Positions 25,067-34,946 are shown, counted from the stretch's first letter. The stretch is DNA of 43,874 bases from Rhodospirillales bacterium (GCA_020638395.1 JACKIP010000012.1:1-43874); one strand, 5' to 3'. Notes: generated by a model from the letters alone, not told the origin. Numbers and translations are program-made.

Positions 25067-25573
25067 TTAATCAGACAGATGGGAAAAATATACGGTATCC
25101 CCTTCCAGAAGGCCAAACATTTCCGCTGTCCCCTGATTCAATTCAACCGCCGCCTTTGCCGGAGCCCCGGAAAAAATACCGTCTTCGCTCAAGGGCACGC
25201 CTTGCCGGATACTGACGATTTTACCCGTCTCATCCAGAAAGAGTATATCCAGAGGCAGGAAGGTGTTTTTCATCCAGAAAGCACGGGGACGCACATCGGA
25301 AAACAGAAAAATCATCCCGTGATCCCCTGCCATTTCTTTGCGGAACATCAGCCCCCTGCTCCGCTCTGCTTCCGTGGTGGCAGCCTCCACCTGAAAATAA
25401 ACCGTGCGTCCGTCCTGCGTGACAATCTTTAGCGGAAACGTCTGAGCGGACGGGAGAGCGGTCTTTTTCTGTTCCAGCGCCCCCTGTGTCTCGGCGATTG
25501 CACCTGAGGACGGCATTCCGGCAAGAATTCCAAGTACCGCAGCGACGATCAGGAAGTGAAAAAGGCCAGCCAT
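25067..25573 (-). CDS. Exported DUF192 protein
   Basis: The product is 168 residues from ATG at 25573. A longer open frame exists upstream but lies inside the permease gene. The chosen start has GGGG 6-7 nt upstream and gives a signal peptide (hydrophobic 3-20, cleavage likely near AIAE). The mature domain shows DUF192 features: TEAERSRGLMFRKEMAGDHG, MIFLFSDVRPRAFWMKNTFL, PLDILFLDETGKIVSIRQGV and AAVELNQGTAEMFGLLEGDT. Function is not established. The start overlaps the permease stop by 25 nt. DUF192 genes often lie near tRNA-Pro and the NDUFS4 gene in this class, as here. Confidence 0.88.
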   Translation of the reverse strand: MAGLFHFLIVAAVLGILAGMPSSGAIAETQGALEQKKTALPSAQTFPLKIVTQDGRTVYFQVEAATTEAERSRGLMFRKEMAGDHGMIFLFSDVRPRAFWMKNTFLPLDILFLDETGKIVSIRQGVPLSEDGIFSGAPAKAAVELNQGTAEMFGLLEGDTVYFSHLSD

Positions 25574-26907
25574 ACATACCCCGTGGAAATCACAATCGAA
25601 AGCAGCATCAGAGGAAACGCCAATGCCAGAAATTTTAAAAACGGGATACGATGCCCGGCCCGTTCGGCAAAGCTGGCAACCATCACATTCGCACTGGCTC
25701 CGATCAAAGACCCGTTTCCACCCAGACAGGCCCCCAGAGACAACGCCCACCAAAGCGGCTCTATGGCCGACTCGCCGCCCATTTGCGGTGCCATCGACTC
25801 GATCATCGGAATCATCGTCGCAACGAAGGGAATATTATCGACAATGGCCGATAAAATAGCCGACGACCACAAAATCGCCATCGCACTGGTGAAGACATCG
25901 CCTCCGGTCAGATTTATCATATGGGCCGCCAGCATATTGAGAACCCCGGTATGTTCGACGCCATACACCAGAATAAATAATCCGATAAAGAAAAAGATGG
26001 TTTCCCATTCAACCTGTTGCAGAGACTCCTGCACTTTATGGGACTGCTCCTCCGGTTTCAGCCGGTAATTCTCCAGCAACATGAGAAAGGCCGCGCCGGT
26101 CAGAGCCACCGTTCCCGGCTCCAGCCCATAGCCGTGACCGACGATAAATCCCATCAGCACCAAGAACAGCGTAAATAACGACTTGTAAAGCAATCCGATG
26201 TCCGTCAGGGCTTCATAGGGATCATATTGAACAAGCTGCTCTCTGGCTTCTTCGGAGGTCTGAAATTTCCGCCCCCAGATCACATCAAACACCAGCAGCA
26301 ACACCAGCATGTTAATCAGCGCCGCCGGCCCGACATTATAGACAAAGTCCATAAACCCCAGCCCCACGGCAGAGCCGATCAGAATATTGGGAGGATCTCC
26401 GATCAGGGTTGCCGTCCCCCCGATATTCGACGCAAAAATCAACGCAAATAAAAACGGATAGGTCGGCAATTCCAGTTGTTCCGTCAAAAGCAGCGTAATC
26501 GGCACAATCAAAAGAACGGTCGTGACATTATCCAGCAAAGCGGAAAACACGGCGGTGATTAACGATAGCACAATCAGCAATAATCGCGGATTTCCCCGCA
26601 CGGCTTTGGCCGCCAAAATCGCAACAAACTGGAAAATCCCGGTGCGTTTGGTAATGGCAACGATGACCATCATCCCGATCAGCAGGAAGATGGTATTAAA
26701 GTCAATGCCTTCCACCATCAAATCCTGGGTGAGGACGCCGGTAAAGGCCAGCGCTCCGGCCCCCAGCAAAGAGATAATCGCCCGGTTGAGGCGCTCCGAG
26801 ATAATAAAGGCATAGGCCGCCACCAGAATTGAGGACGCAACGATCATTCCGTCTAGTCCCAAAACAATGTTTGTGGCATGGTGCGCAGCGTCTTCGGCAG
26901 GAATCAT
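25549..26907 (-). CDS. ArsB/NhaD-type ion permease
   Basis: The 452-residue membrane protein has about 11-12 hydrophobic helices in the ion-transporter (IT) superfamily pattern. It has the two pseudo-symmetric signature regions FSALLDNVTTVLLIVPITLL...GGTATLIGDPPNILIGSAVG and LSAIVDNIPFVATMIPMIES...GGNGSLIGASANVMVASFAE. These pair a broken helix DN-x-P/T with GGxxxLIGxxxN, as in NhaD Na+/H+ antiporters and ArsB. The substrate cannot be fixed; no arsenic genes are nearby, so Na+/H+ exchange is the better guess. It starts 6 nt after a CBS-domain gene on the same strand, suggesting joint regulation. Confidence 0.85.
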   Translation of the reverse strand: MIPAEDAAHHATNIVLGLDGMIVASSILVAAYAFIISERLNRAIISLLGAGALAFTGVLTQDLMVEGIDFNTIFLLIGMMVIVAITKRTGIFQFVAILAAKAVRGNPRLLLIVLSLITAVFSALLDNVTTVLLIVPITLLLTEQLELPTYPFLFALIFASNIGGTATLIGDPPNILIGSAVGLGFMDFVYNVGPAALINMLVLLLVFDVIWGRKFQTSEEAREQLVQYDPYEALTDIGLLYKSLFTLFLVLMGFIVGHGYGLEPGTVALTGAAFLMLLENYRLKPEEQSHKVQESLQQVEWETIFFFIGLFILVYGVEHTGVLNMLAAHMINLTGGDVFTSAMAILWSSAILSAIVDNIPFVATMIPMIESMAPQMGGESAIEPLWWALSLGACLGGNGSLIGASANVMVASFAERAGHRIPFLKFLALAFPLMLLSIVISTGYVWLAFFTS

Positions 26908-26913
26908 TTTAAC

Positions 26914-27423
26914 CTATTTTTTTGTAAGTTTTGATGTTTCGATAATGGTTTGCCCCTCCGCCATTCGCTCCAGAATATCTTCCAGATCATGAACCACGGA
27001 TTGAATCGAAATAATGCCTGTGAGCTTGCCGCTCTCTTTCTCGATAATCGGCAAAGGACTGCCATATTTCAGCAGCAGCCGAATCATCTCCCAGAACGCC
27101 GTTTCGCCGTCAACGGCGTAAACATCTTCGGTCATAATCTCTTTGACAGGTTTTTGCTTGATCTTATCGAGTTTTTTGGCAATGCCGGGGGCCGCCCCCA
27201 CAGTAAAAGCAAGACCGTTGAGCCCTTCATCAACCAGCGCCGCTGTCGGCAATAACTTTTTCAACACACGCGAAATGCTAAAAATACCGACAAACACCCC
27301 TTGCTCATCGACAACAGGTGCCGCCCGGATGCGGTGCTCCTTCACAAACTCAAGCGCCGCCGCAACTTTAGTTTCCGGTGACAACGTGAGGGGATCGGTG
27401 ATAATAGCGGTTTCAAACGGCAT
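26914..27423 (-). CDS. Tandem CBS-domain protein
   Basis: The 169-residue soluble protein consists of two CBS domains (about 1-70 with TLSPETKVAAALEFVKEHRI and APVVDEQGVFVGIFSISRVL; about 88-155 with VKEIMTEDVYAVDGETAFWE and LPIIEKESGKLTGIISIQSV). Such pairs bind adenine nucleotides. It lies 6 nt upstream of the permease gene and is probably translated together with it, so it may sense energy state for the transporter (inference). No enzymatic domain is fused. Confidence 0.85.
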   Translation of the reverse strand: MPFETAIITDPLTLSPETKVAAALEFVKEHRIRAAPVVDEQGVFVGIFSISRVLKKLLPTAALVDEGLNGLAFTVGAAPGIAKKLDKIKQKPVKEIMTEDVYAVDGETAFWEMIRLLLKYGSPLPIIEKESGKLTGIISIQSVVHDLEDILERMAEGQTIIETSKLTKK

Positions 27424-27503
27424 GTATTACTCTTTACCAAAAATAGTTTGCGAAAAGTTTAACACACTTTCCGCAACACCCAAGCGCATTTTCCGCTCTT
27501 GCC

Positions 27504-29237
27504 TCAGGCGCTCATCATGCTGAGCATCTGCGCATAATAGCCCCCTTGAGTCAAAAGGGAGTCATGCGTTCCCTCTTCAACGACCCGCCCGTCCTTCATC
27601 ACGATGATCTTATTCGCGGTCTGGACGGTTGAGAGACGGTGAGCAATGACCAGCGTCGTCCGGCCTTTTTGAAACCGCGCCAGAGCATCCTGTATCGCTT
27701 TTTCCGCTTCATTATCCAAGGCAGACGTCGCTTCATCCAGCAAAAGAACGGGAGCGTCCCGCAAGATTGCACGGGCAATGGCAATGCGCTGCCGCTGCCC
27801 GCCGGACAAGCGATTACCGCTCTCTCCCAGAACCGTTTCATATCCCAGTGGCAGGTTTTCGATGAAATCATGCGCCGCCGCCATTTTTGCCGCAGCCTCA
27901 ATCTCTGGCTGCGTCGCGCCGGTGCGTCCATAGCCGATATTCTGCGCCACGGTTTCATTGAAAATCGTCACATCCTGCGACACCAGCGCCATATGAAGGC
28001 GGAGCACTTTCGGATCAATCCGGCCGATATCCAGATCATCCAGCCGGATTTTTCCAGCCTGAATCTCGTAAAATCTCAGCAGCAAGTTAAACAGAGTCGT
28101 TTTTCCCGCTCCGCTGGCCCCGACAATCGCGGTCACCTGCCCGGCCTCTGCACGGAAACACAAGTCCGATACCACCGGGGTCTCGCTATCCGCATAGGAA
28201 AATGAAACATTTTCAAAAGAAATCGCCGGAGCGTTTCCGGGCAATTCCGTAATATCTCCGGAGATCCGGGCCGGGACCGGCTGATCCAGCATCTCAAAGA
28301 CGCGCTCGGCGGCCCCCAGCCCCATCTGAAAACTGCTATTCAGTTTCGCCAGTTTTTTCATGGGCTCATATGCCAGCGTAAATGCGGCGATGAAAGACAT
28401 CAAAACCCCTGGCGTCATGGAATCCTGCGCGACCTGCGTCCCGCCATACAGGATAATCCCGAACACGACCAATCCGATGATGACTTCGTTAAACGGCGTG
28501 GATAGATTGCTAATCCGCACGGCTTTGACCATCAAGGTGCGGACCTTATTGATATCGGAAATAGCGCGGCCCCGCTCAAAATCTTCCTGACCATATGCTT
28601 TTACCAGACGAATGCCCTGTAAAATCTGCGATAAGCGCGCCGTCAGCCCGCCCATTTCCTGCTGAATGCGTTTGGAGACTTTCCGCAACCGCCGCCCGAC
28701 CCACACAACGAATCCCATTGCCAGAGGAAGAAACGTCAACGCGGCAAGCGTCAGCTTCCAGTCCTGTAAAAACATGACCCCGACCAGCATTAACAACGTC
28801 ATCAGATTTTTCCCAAACCCTGTAAAAGCTTCGGTGATGGCCATCCGCACCATCTGGACGTCATTCATTACTCTGGACAGCAGGCCGGAACTTGTTTCCT
28901 TCTGGTGAAACGCCAGATCCAGATCAATAAATTTCGAAAATAAATCTTTTTGCAGATCCCCGATAATCCATTCCCCGATCCGGCTCATCATCACCGTATG
29001 GATATAGGTTGCAATGCCGCGGACGATAAACGCCCCCGCCATCATTCCGGCAACGGCGACCAGCATATTTTCTTTTTTGCCGTACAAAACATCATCCAGA
29101 ACCGGTTGGACCAGTTTGGCAAACGCCGCACTCATCCCCGCTGCAATAATCATGAACAGCACCGCCACCGCCGCATACCCGAAATAGGGGCGAATATAAT
29201 CAATAATCAGGCGTTTACTTAAAACCAACGGAGTCAT
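27504..29237 (-). CDS. MsbA-like ABC exporter (half transporter)
   Basis: The 577-residue half transporter fuses a six-helix membrane domain (about 15-300) with an ABC domain. The motifs are Walker A GASGAGKT (373-380), Q loop LVSQDVTIFNETVAQNIGYG (~418-437), signature LSGGQRQRIAIARAIL (477-492), Walker B VLLLDEAT (~497-504) and switch His in IAHRLSTVQ. It is most like the lipid A-core flippase MsbA of alphaproteobacteria, but such sequences overlap with other type IV exporters, so no symbol is given. Start ATG 29237. About 80 bp separates it from the CBS gene. Confidence 0.88.
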   Translation of the reverse strand: MTPLVLSKRLIIDYIRPYFGYAAVAVLFMIIAAGMSAAFAKLVQPVLDDVLYGKKENMLVAVAGMMAGAFIVRGIATYIHTVMMSRIGEWIIGDLQKDLFSKFIDLDLAFHQKETSSGLLSRVMNDVQMVRMAITEAFTGFGKNLMTLLMLVGVMFLQDWKLTLAALTFLPLAMGFVVWVGRRLRKVSKRIQQEMGGLTARLSQILQGIRLVKAYGQEDFERGRAISDINKVRTLMVKAVRISNLSTPFNEVIIGLVVFGIILYGGTQVAQDSMTPGVLMSFIAAFTLAYEPMKKLAKLNSSFQMGLGAAERVFEMLDQPVPARISGDITELPGNAPAISFENVSFSYADSETPVVSDLCFRAEAGQVTAIVGASGAGKTTLFNLLLRFYEIQAGKIRLDDLDIGRIDPKVLRLHMALVSQDVTIFNETVAQNIGYGRTGATQPEIEAAAKMAAAHDFIENLPLGYETVLGESGNRLSGGQRQRIAIARAILRDAPVLLLDEATSALDNEAEKAIQDALARFQKGRTTLVIAHRLSTVQTANKIIVMKDGRVVEEGTHDSLLTQGGYYAQMLSMMSA

Positions 29238-29325
29238 CGGGCATACAGCTCTTTTCTACAGAGTCCTTATCCAGGGGCCTAGACCCTATTCTATTATCCC
29301 GTCTCGCTGCAAGCTGAAAATCAGG

Positions 29326-30327
29326 TCAGGCTTTTTGTTTGCGTGATTTATCAGACGTCCCGCCCTCATCGCCTTTGGCAACTGCCGGCTTACGACGGAC
29401 ATGTTTTTTGTGAATTTTGTGTTTCCGGTCCGGCAAGGATTTTCCCCACATCAGGCGATCCACCAGATAGCGCGGACGAATATGGTTGTAGTGTGTAATC
29501 AGAATATCCAGAGTCCGGTCAACCTCTGCGGGCGTGGTACAGTTCTTAAATACTCCGGCGTGAATACCGGTTTTGACCAGACAGGTATCAATATTCACGT
29601 AATGCGCGCCCATGATATCATGCGCCATGGTGTCTCCAACCATCACGGTCTGGGCCGGGAAGACCTCATGCGACTGGAGCAGTTCGATACACCGGCGAAA
29701 AATCGGAGCATGCGGCTTGCCAATATATTGGACCACCCCGCCGATTTCTTCATATTTCCGGGCGACCAAACCGGGGCCAATCAGATAATTGGCCCCCAGA
29801 AGCGCATGAGAATCAGGGTTAATGCAAATGGCTTTCAAGCCTTTGCGCACCGCCTCTTTTAGTAAAGGCAGATAGTCCTCCAGACTTTTCAGCTCGGCTT
29901 CAACACCTGCGATCAATAAGAAATCAGCCTCTGACACTGTTTCGCAGACGGTAATTTTCGTTCCGTCGAACACGTCTTTGGCTTCCTTATGCCCGAACAC
30001 ATAGCAGGATTTACCATAGTGTTTAAACAGGCCTTTTTCCTGATGAATCACGCCGTCATGCACCATCTCACCGGAAGTCACGATGTGATCGTACAGCTCC
30101 GGAGAGATCCCGATCTGAAGAAGTTTGTCGCGGGTTTGCGCCTCTGGAAGCGGTGAATTGGACAGGATAACCACCGTTTTATGGCGTCTTTTTAGTTCCT
30201 GAAGGCAGTCCACCACCCCCTCATAGGGCGCCTGACCATCGTGGAGCACTCCCCACTGGTCGATAATAAACCCCATATATGTATCCGAGATATCGGAGAT
30301 TCCCTGGCAAAATTTTGTCGTCGCCAT
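29326..30327 (-). CDS. HAD-superfamily class IIA hydrolase (TIGR01459-like)
   Basis: The 333-residue protein has HAD motif I in GFIIDQWGVLHDG (~20-32, nucleophile Asp23), motif II VVILSNSP (Ser, ~52-59), the class IIA cap domain, and motif III/IV VMVGDTMAHDIMGAH (~230-244). DQWGVLHDG rather than DxDGTL fits the NagD-related hydrolases annotated as TIGR01459. The physiological substrate is unknown. The last ~45 residues are a Lys/Arg/His-rich tail (KSLPDRKHKIHKKHVRRKPA) not typical of the family. It stands alone with ~90-bp and ~130-bp gaps on its sides; these hold no visible gene. Confidence 0.87.
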   Translation of the reverse strand: MATTKFCQGISDISDTYMGFIIDQWGVLHDGQAPYEGVVDCLQELKRRHKTVVILSNSPLPEAQTRDKLLQIGISPELYDHIVTSGEMVHDGVIHQEKGLFKHYGKSCYVFGHKEAKDVFDGTKITVCETVSEADFLLIAGVEAELKSLEDYLPLLKEAVRKGLKAICINPDSHALLGANYLIGPGLVARKYEEIGGVVQYIGKPHAPIFRRCIELLQSHEVFPAQTVMVGDTMAHDIMGAHYVNIDTCLVKTGIHAGVFKNCTTPAEVDRTLDILITHYNHIRPRYLVDRLMWGKSLPDRKHKIHKKHVRRKPAVAKGDEGGTSDKSRKQKA

Positions 30328-30457
30328 AATTTACGTTCTACCCTTCACTAAGTAGGATATTGAAGAATAACCAAAAAAAATCAACAAAGGATTACTAAAA
30401 AAAAGATTTTTACGCATTTTATCCCGAATTTCACTGCTTTTACGGGAAAATTACTGT

Positions 30458-31906
30458 TCAGTTAGAGCCGCGATGGATCTTACCCCAATAGTCTTTCAGA
30501 TCCCGTTTCACCTCCGGCGCGAACATATAAAGGCCGATAATATTGGGAATCGCCATAGCAAAGACCATGGAGTCTGTAAAATTGACCACATTTTCCAGCT
30601 CAACCATCACGCTTCCAACCACGATAAAGGCGCAGTAGAAAATCTTATAGGCGGTCACAACTTTGTCACGCTCCCCGATCAGATAGGTCAGGCACTTTTC
30701 CCCGTAATAATACCAGCTAATCATCGTAGAGTACGCAAACAGCAGAACAACGAGCGTGAGAATATACTGCCCGCCCCAGATGCCGCTTTCCAGTGCTCTG
30801 GATGTCAGCTCTACCCCGGCTACTCCGGTTTCCTGATGGTGAACACCGGACACTACGATCACCAGCGCCGTCGTAAGGCAAATGACCACTGTATCAATAA
30901 ACGGCCCCAGCATTCCGACAAATCCCTGAGAAACCGGCTGATCTGTTTTGACCGCAGAATGTGCGATGGCAGCAGAGCCAAGCCCCGCTTCATTCGAGAA
31001 AGAGGCTCGTTGTACCCCCACCAGCAAAGCTCCTAAAATCCCGCCATATGCGGAATGCGGATCGAAGGCCAGCGTAAAAATTTCTGCAAGGGCCGCGGGG
31101 ATATGTTGCCAGTTCATCAGAATGACAATCAGGCCGGTTGCAAGGTATAATATCCCCATAAACGGCACAATCCTTGACGCAGTTTTCGCAATGGATTTAA
31201 TACCGCCAAGAATGACCATACCCACCAGCGCCGCCAATATCACGCCAAATATCCAGCGCTTATCTCCCCAGAACCCGCTTTCACCGCCCATGACATTCAT
31301 CACCTGCGCGAAGGACTGGTTTGATTGGAACATCGGCCCGGCCCCAAGAACTCCGGCCATGCCGCACAGCGCAAACAGGCCTCCCATCAGGATCCCCAAA
31401 CGAGGCCATCCACGATCGGCGAACCCCTGCCGCAGGTAATACATCGGCCCGCCGGAGACCTTATCCGGATGCGCCGCGCTTCCATGTACGCGGTATTTTA
31501 CCCCTAACATGACCTCGACAAACTTTGTTGACATCCCAAGGAAGCCCATCAGAACCATCCAGAAAACAGCCCCCGGACCGCCCAGAGACACCGCCACCGC
31601 CACTCCGGCAATGTTCCCCAGTCCAACCGTCCCCGACAATGATGTGGACAGTGCCTGAAACCGGCTGATCTGACCGGCATCGCCGTCCTTGTCAAATTTC
31701 CCGCGCACGAGATCTACCGCATGCTTAAATCCGCGCAGATTGATAAATCCCAGATACAGGGTAAAGAACACGGCTGCAACCACCAGCCACAACAGAATAG
31801 GTTTGATTTCAAGACCGGTGAAAGGCTCCGCATAAAATACAACTCCGGCGGCAGCCGTTCCAATCGGAGCAAAAGAATCATTTAAAATTTGATCGACAGA
31901 GGCCAT
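30458..31906 (-). CDS. Sodium:alanine symporter family (AGCS) transporter
   Basis: The 482-residue membrane protein shows the AGCS hallmarks. These are FQALSTSLSGTVGLGNIAGV and AVAVSLGGPGAVFWMVLMGF near residues 83-122, GMSTKFVEVMLGVKYR, GGPMYYLRQGF, and later LLVGVQRASFSNEAGLGSAA with NEAGLGS. About 10-11 transmembrane helices are expected. Family members import Ala or Gly with Na+. The gene is monocistronic or leads the small exported gene's region on the same strand (44 bp separate it from the upstream gene). Exact substrate is not determined. Confidence 0.92.
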   Translation of the reverse strand: MASVDQILNDSFAPIGTAAAGVVFYAEPFTGLEIKPILLWLVVAAVFFTLYLGFINLRGFKHAVDLVRGKFDKDGDAGQISRFQALSTSLSGTVGLGNIAGVAVAVSLGGPGAVFWMVLMGFLGMSTKFVEVMLGVKYRVHGSAAHPDKVSGGPMYYLRQGFADRGWPRLGILMGGLFALCGMAGVLGAGPMFQSNQSFAQVMNVMGGESGFWGDKRWIFGVILAALVGMVILGGIKSIAKTASRIVPFMGILYLATGLIVILMNWQHIPAALAEIFTLAFDPHSAYGGILGALLVGVQRASFSNEAGLGSAAIAHSAVKTDQPVSQGFVGMLGPFIDTVVICLTTALVIVVSGVHHQETGVAGVELTSRALESGIWGGQYILTLVVLLFAYSTMISWYYYGEKCLTYLIGERDKVVTAYKIFYCAFIVVGSVMVELENVVNFTDSMVFAMAIPNIIGLYMFAPEVKRDLKDYWGKIHRGSN

Positions 31907-31950
31907 GCGTCAGCGTAACGCGAAGGCCTCTGTTCGCAAAGCGAAAATTT

Positions 31951-32430
31951 CTACTGGTCGCAAATCGGATGAGAGACCGGATGGGTTTCATAGAATGTGG
32001 TCGCCCATTTCCTGATCTTTTGGTTATCCATACGCTGAGCTTTTTCGATTCGCTCCATATAGCGGGAACAAAAAACATCCGGACGCATCTTTGCCGCATT
32101 TTGGGAAATTTTATTGGCAAAACTTGTCCGCAGGTCATTCAGAGCTCCCACCGGATTTGATTGTCCGGTCCGCTTGAAATAGGCAATCAGGCGGTCTTCA
32201 TAATTTTTGAACAAAGCCTGATGAAGTGCCGTGAACTGGCGATACTGGGCATAATAGTTTTCATGCCCGGCCGGGGTCATGTGCTGGCAGTTCAGGCCAA
32301 TGACCATCAGCTCACTATGAATACGAATTCCCTGCTCCGCCTCTGCCTCCGCCATGGAATAGCAGGATTTCGCAGACGCCGGCAAACTGAAGCACATTGC
32401 CACAAGACACACACCGAAAAATTTTCTCAT
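31951..32430 (-). CDS. Small exported protein of unknown function
   Basis: The 159-residue protein has a signal peptide (Arg-Lys, a hydrophobic core GVCLVAMCFSLPASA, cleavage likely after ASA near residue 20). The mature part is helical and has four cysteines (KSCYSM, GLNCQH, DVFCSR, HPICDQ at the extreme C-terminus), which suggests disulfides in the periplasm. I do not recognise the family. It lies between the hydroxyacid dehydrogenase (46 bp upstream) and the AGCS transporter (44 bp downstream) on the same strand. Confidence 0.72.
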   Translation of the reverse strand: MRKFFGVCLVAMCFSLPASAKSCYSMAEAEAEQGIRIHSELMVIGLNCQHMTPAGHENYYAQYRQFTALHQALFKNYEDRLIAYFKRTGQSNPVGALNDLRTSFANKISQNAAKMRPDVFCSRYMERIEKAQRMDNQKIRKWATTFYETHPVSHPICDQ

Positions 32431-32476
32431 GTTTCACCCATTAGGAGTTTTTGATTGTGCCCTGATTATAGCAACA

Positions 32477-33421
32477 TTAGACCACTCTTGTCAAAGTTTC
32501 TCCATGCTCAAACCAGCCGAGAATATTCGCAACGACCAGTTGCCCCATCTCCGTGCGGGTTTCATAGGTCGCGGTGCCAATATGCGGAAGCAACACGACA
32601 TTATCCATGGTTTTCAGAGCATCCGGCACGTGCGGTTCATCGGCAAATACATCCAGCCCCGCCCCGGCAATCGCTTTATTGGCCAGAGCAATCAGCAGAT
32701 CATCCTCATTCACGATACTGCCGCGGGCAACGTTAATCAGATAGCCATGCGGCCCCAGCGCGTTGAGAATATCCAGAGTCACCATCCCCTTTGTTTCCGG
32801 TGTGGCGGAGCAGGAAAGCACAAGAAAATCAGACTCTTCCGCCAGCTTTTTTAAATCCGGCGCATAGGTATAGGGGACATCTTTTTTGCTGCGGGCGGTA
32901 TAGTGAATATTACAGCCAAACGCTTCCGCACGCCGGGCAATGGCCTGCCCGATCCGCCCCAGTCCGACAATCCCGACCGTCTTTCCGCCCAAACGGTGGC
33001 TTAGAAAGTTATGAGAACCATGAGTTGCCCACTTGCCAACCCGCACATAAGCATCCGCTTCCACAAACCGGCGGGAGACATTCAGCATCAATCCCAGAGC
33101 CGTATCGGCCGTATCATTCGTCACCAGATCCGGCGTATTGCACACGACAACGCCCCGTTCTTTGGCAGCCTGCACATCTATGTTGTCATATCCCACCCCG
33201 AACTGGGCAATGATCTCCAGATTGGGCAGGGCTTCGATAATTTTGCGGGAAACGCGGGGATTGGACGGCCAGCTGACAATCGCGACAGCGTCTTCTCTGT
33301 GACGCATGATCGTCGCTTCGGGATCATCCTCCTGCCAAAGCTTTACAACATTGAAATGCCGCTCCAGTGGTTCCAGCCCCATCGGGGCAAGGTTATAAAG
33401 TGCCAGAAGTGTTTTTGCCAT
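32477..33421 (-). CDS. D-isomer-specific 2-hydroxyacid dehydrogenase
   Basis: The 314-residue enzyme has the bilobal fold of NAD(P)-dependent 2-hydroxyacid dehydrogenases. The nucleotide motif VGIVGLGRIGQAIARRA (GxGxxG at 153-158) is followed by Thr/Ala-Arg-Ser (ARSKK), which favours NADPH over NADH. Catalytic residues are Arg233 (INVARGSIV), Glu262 (DVFADEPHVP) and His280 (VVLLPHIGTATYETR). This pattern is close to glyoxylate/hydroxypyruvate reductases. The exact substrate is not given by sequence. It is divergent from miaB, with an 81-bp gap between the starts. Confidence 0.9.
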   Translation of the reverse strand: MAKTLLALYNLAPMGLEPLERHFNVVKLWQEDDPEATIMRHREDAVAIVSWPSNPRVSRKIIEALPNLEIIAQFGVGYDNIDVQAAKERGVVVCNTPDLVTNDTADTALGLMLNVSRRFVEADAYVRVGKWATHGSHNFLSHRLGGKTVGIVGLGRIGQAIARRAEAFGCNIHYTARSKKDVPYTYAPDLKKLAEESDFLVLSCSATPETKGMVTLDILNALGPHGYLINVARGSIVNEDDLLIALANKAIAGAGLDVFADEPHVPDALKTMDNVVLLPHIGTATYETRTEMGQLVVANILGWFEHGETLTRVV

Positions 33422-33502
33422 GGTGCTTCTTCGATTACATATTGATTTTATGACCTTAATCGTGGTTTAACATGTGGTCAATGTATAAGTGCGCTCTTTA
33501 AA

Positions 33503-34876
33503 ATGAAACAAACTAAAAAACTTTACATCAAAACCTGGGGCTGCCAGATGAATGTCTATGACAGCCGCCGGATGGCTGACGTTCTGCGCCCGCTGGGATA
33601 TGCCGAGGTGGACACTCCGGAGGATGCGGACATGATGATCCTTAATACCTGCCACATCCGCGAGAAAGCCACCGACAAGGTGTTTTCGGAAATTGGCCGC
33701 CTGCGCGAGCATAAGAAAGAAAAAGAAGCCAGAGGCGGGAAAATGATTATGGCGGTTGCGGGATGTGTTGCGCAGGCCGAGGGAAAGTTCATTATGGAGC
33801 GCGCGCCGGATATTGATATGGTTTTCGGCCCGCAGACCTACCATGAGCTGCCGGAAATGGTGCTAAAAGTCACCGGCATGATCGGCCGCCCCCGCATTGT
33901 CAACACAGACTTCCCGCCGGAGAGCAAGTTTGACCGCCTGCCTGAAGAAAACAGCTCGCAAGGGGTCAGCGCCTATCTTTCGGTACAGGAAGGATGCGAT
34001 AAATTCTGCACATTCTGCGTCGTTCCCTACACACGCGGCGCGGAATTTTCCCGCCCGGTGCAGGATGTCATTGACGAAGCAAAAAAACTGGTTGAGGCCG
34101 GAGCAAAAGAAATAACGCTTCTGGGTCAGAATGTTAACGCCTATCACGGAGTGGGTCATAACGGGTCACAGGCGGATCTTGCCGATGTCATCCATGAAAT
34201 CGCCCAGCTCCCGGAGATCGAGCGCATTCGTTATTCCACCTCTCATCCCCGTGATATGAGTGCGCACCTGATCGAGGCGCATGGCGCAGTTCAAAAGCTC
34301 ATGCCGTTCCTGCACTTGCCGGTGCAAAGCGGGTCAGATAAAATCCTGAAAGCGATGAACCGCAAACATGGCCGCGATTTGTTTTTCGATATCATTGACC
34401 AATTGCGCGCCCTGCGCAAAGACATCGTTTTTTCGTCGGACTTTATTGTGGGGTTCCCCGGAGAAACGGAGCAGGATCACGAAGACACACTGGATCTGAT
34501 CCGGCGTGTGGGCTTTGCGTCGGCCTATTCCTTCAAATATTCCGCACGCCCCGGCACTCCGGCCGCCAATATGACCGGCCTGCTGCGCGAGGAGGTCAAA
34601 GCGCAGAGATTACAGGAATTACAGGATTTGATTAACGCGCAGCAATATGCGTATAACCTGACATTTCAGGATCAGGTCATTCCGGTTCTGTTTGACCGCA
34701 AAGGTCATAAAGACGGCCAGCTTTTGGGGCGCAGCGCGTTTATGCACTCGGTTCATGTGAACGCGCCCGACAGCTTTCTTGGCCAAATCGCACCGGTTCA
34801 CATTACCCGCCCCGCCCCCAATTCTCTGAGCGGGGACCTCGTTCTGAGCGAACCCCTTCCACAAGCGGCGGAGTAA
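33503..34876 (+). CDS. miaB: tRNA-2-methylthio-N6-dimethylallyladenosine synthase MiaB
   Basis: MiaB adds the methylthio group at tRNA A37 using two 4Fe-4S clusters and radical SAM chemistry. The 457-residue protein has the N-terminal MTTase domain with Cys14, Cys50 and Cys88 (TWGCQMN, LNTCHIR, VAGCVAQ). The radical SAM motif CDKFCTFCVVPYTRG follows (Cys165, Cys169, Cys172), then the C-terminal TRAM domain. Full length. It leads the plus-strand cluster miaB-phoH-ybeY-corC-lnt, which is conserved in proteobacteria. There is no strong Shine-Dalgarno before the ATG. Confidence 0.97.
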   Translation: MKQTKKLYIKTWGCQMNVYDSRRMADVLRPLGYAEVDTPEDADMMILNTCHIREKATDKVFSEIGRLREHKKEKEARGGKMIMAVAGCVAQAEGKFIMERAPDIDMVFGPQTYHELPEMVLKVTGMIGRPRIVNTDFPPESKFDRLPEENSSQGVSAYLSVQEGCDKFCTFCVVPYTRGAEFSRPVQDVIDEAKKLVEAGAKEITLLGQNVNAYHGVGHNGSQADLADVIHEIAQLPEIERIRYSTSHPRDMSAHLIEAHGAVQKLMPFLHLPVQSGSDKILKAMNRKHGRDLFFDIIDQLRALRKDIVFSSDFIVGFPGETEQDHEDTLDLIRRVGFASAYSFKYSARPGTPAANMTGLLREEVKAQRLQELQDLINAQQYAYNLTFQDQVIPVLFDRKGHKDGQLLGRSAFMHSVHVNAPDSFLGQIAPVHITRPAPNSLSGDLVLSEPLPQAAE

Positions 34877-34946
34877 AATATAAGGCGTGTAAAGTCCCCC
34901 TATCGCAGAGGTCAGAATATTAAGTTTTTCGGAATAACTTTTGTGA

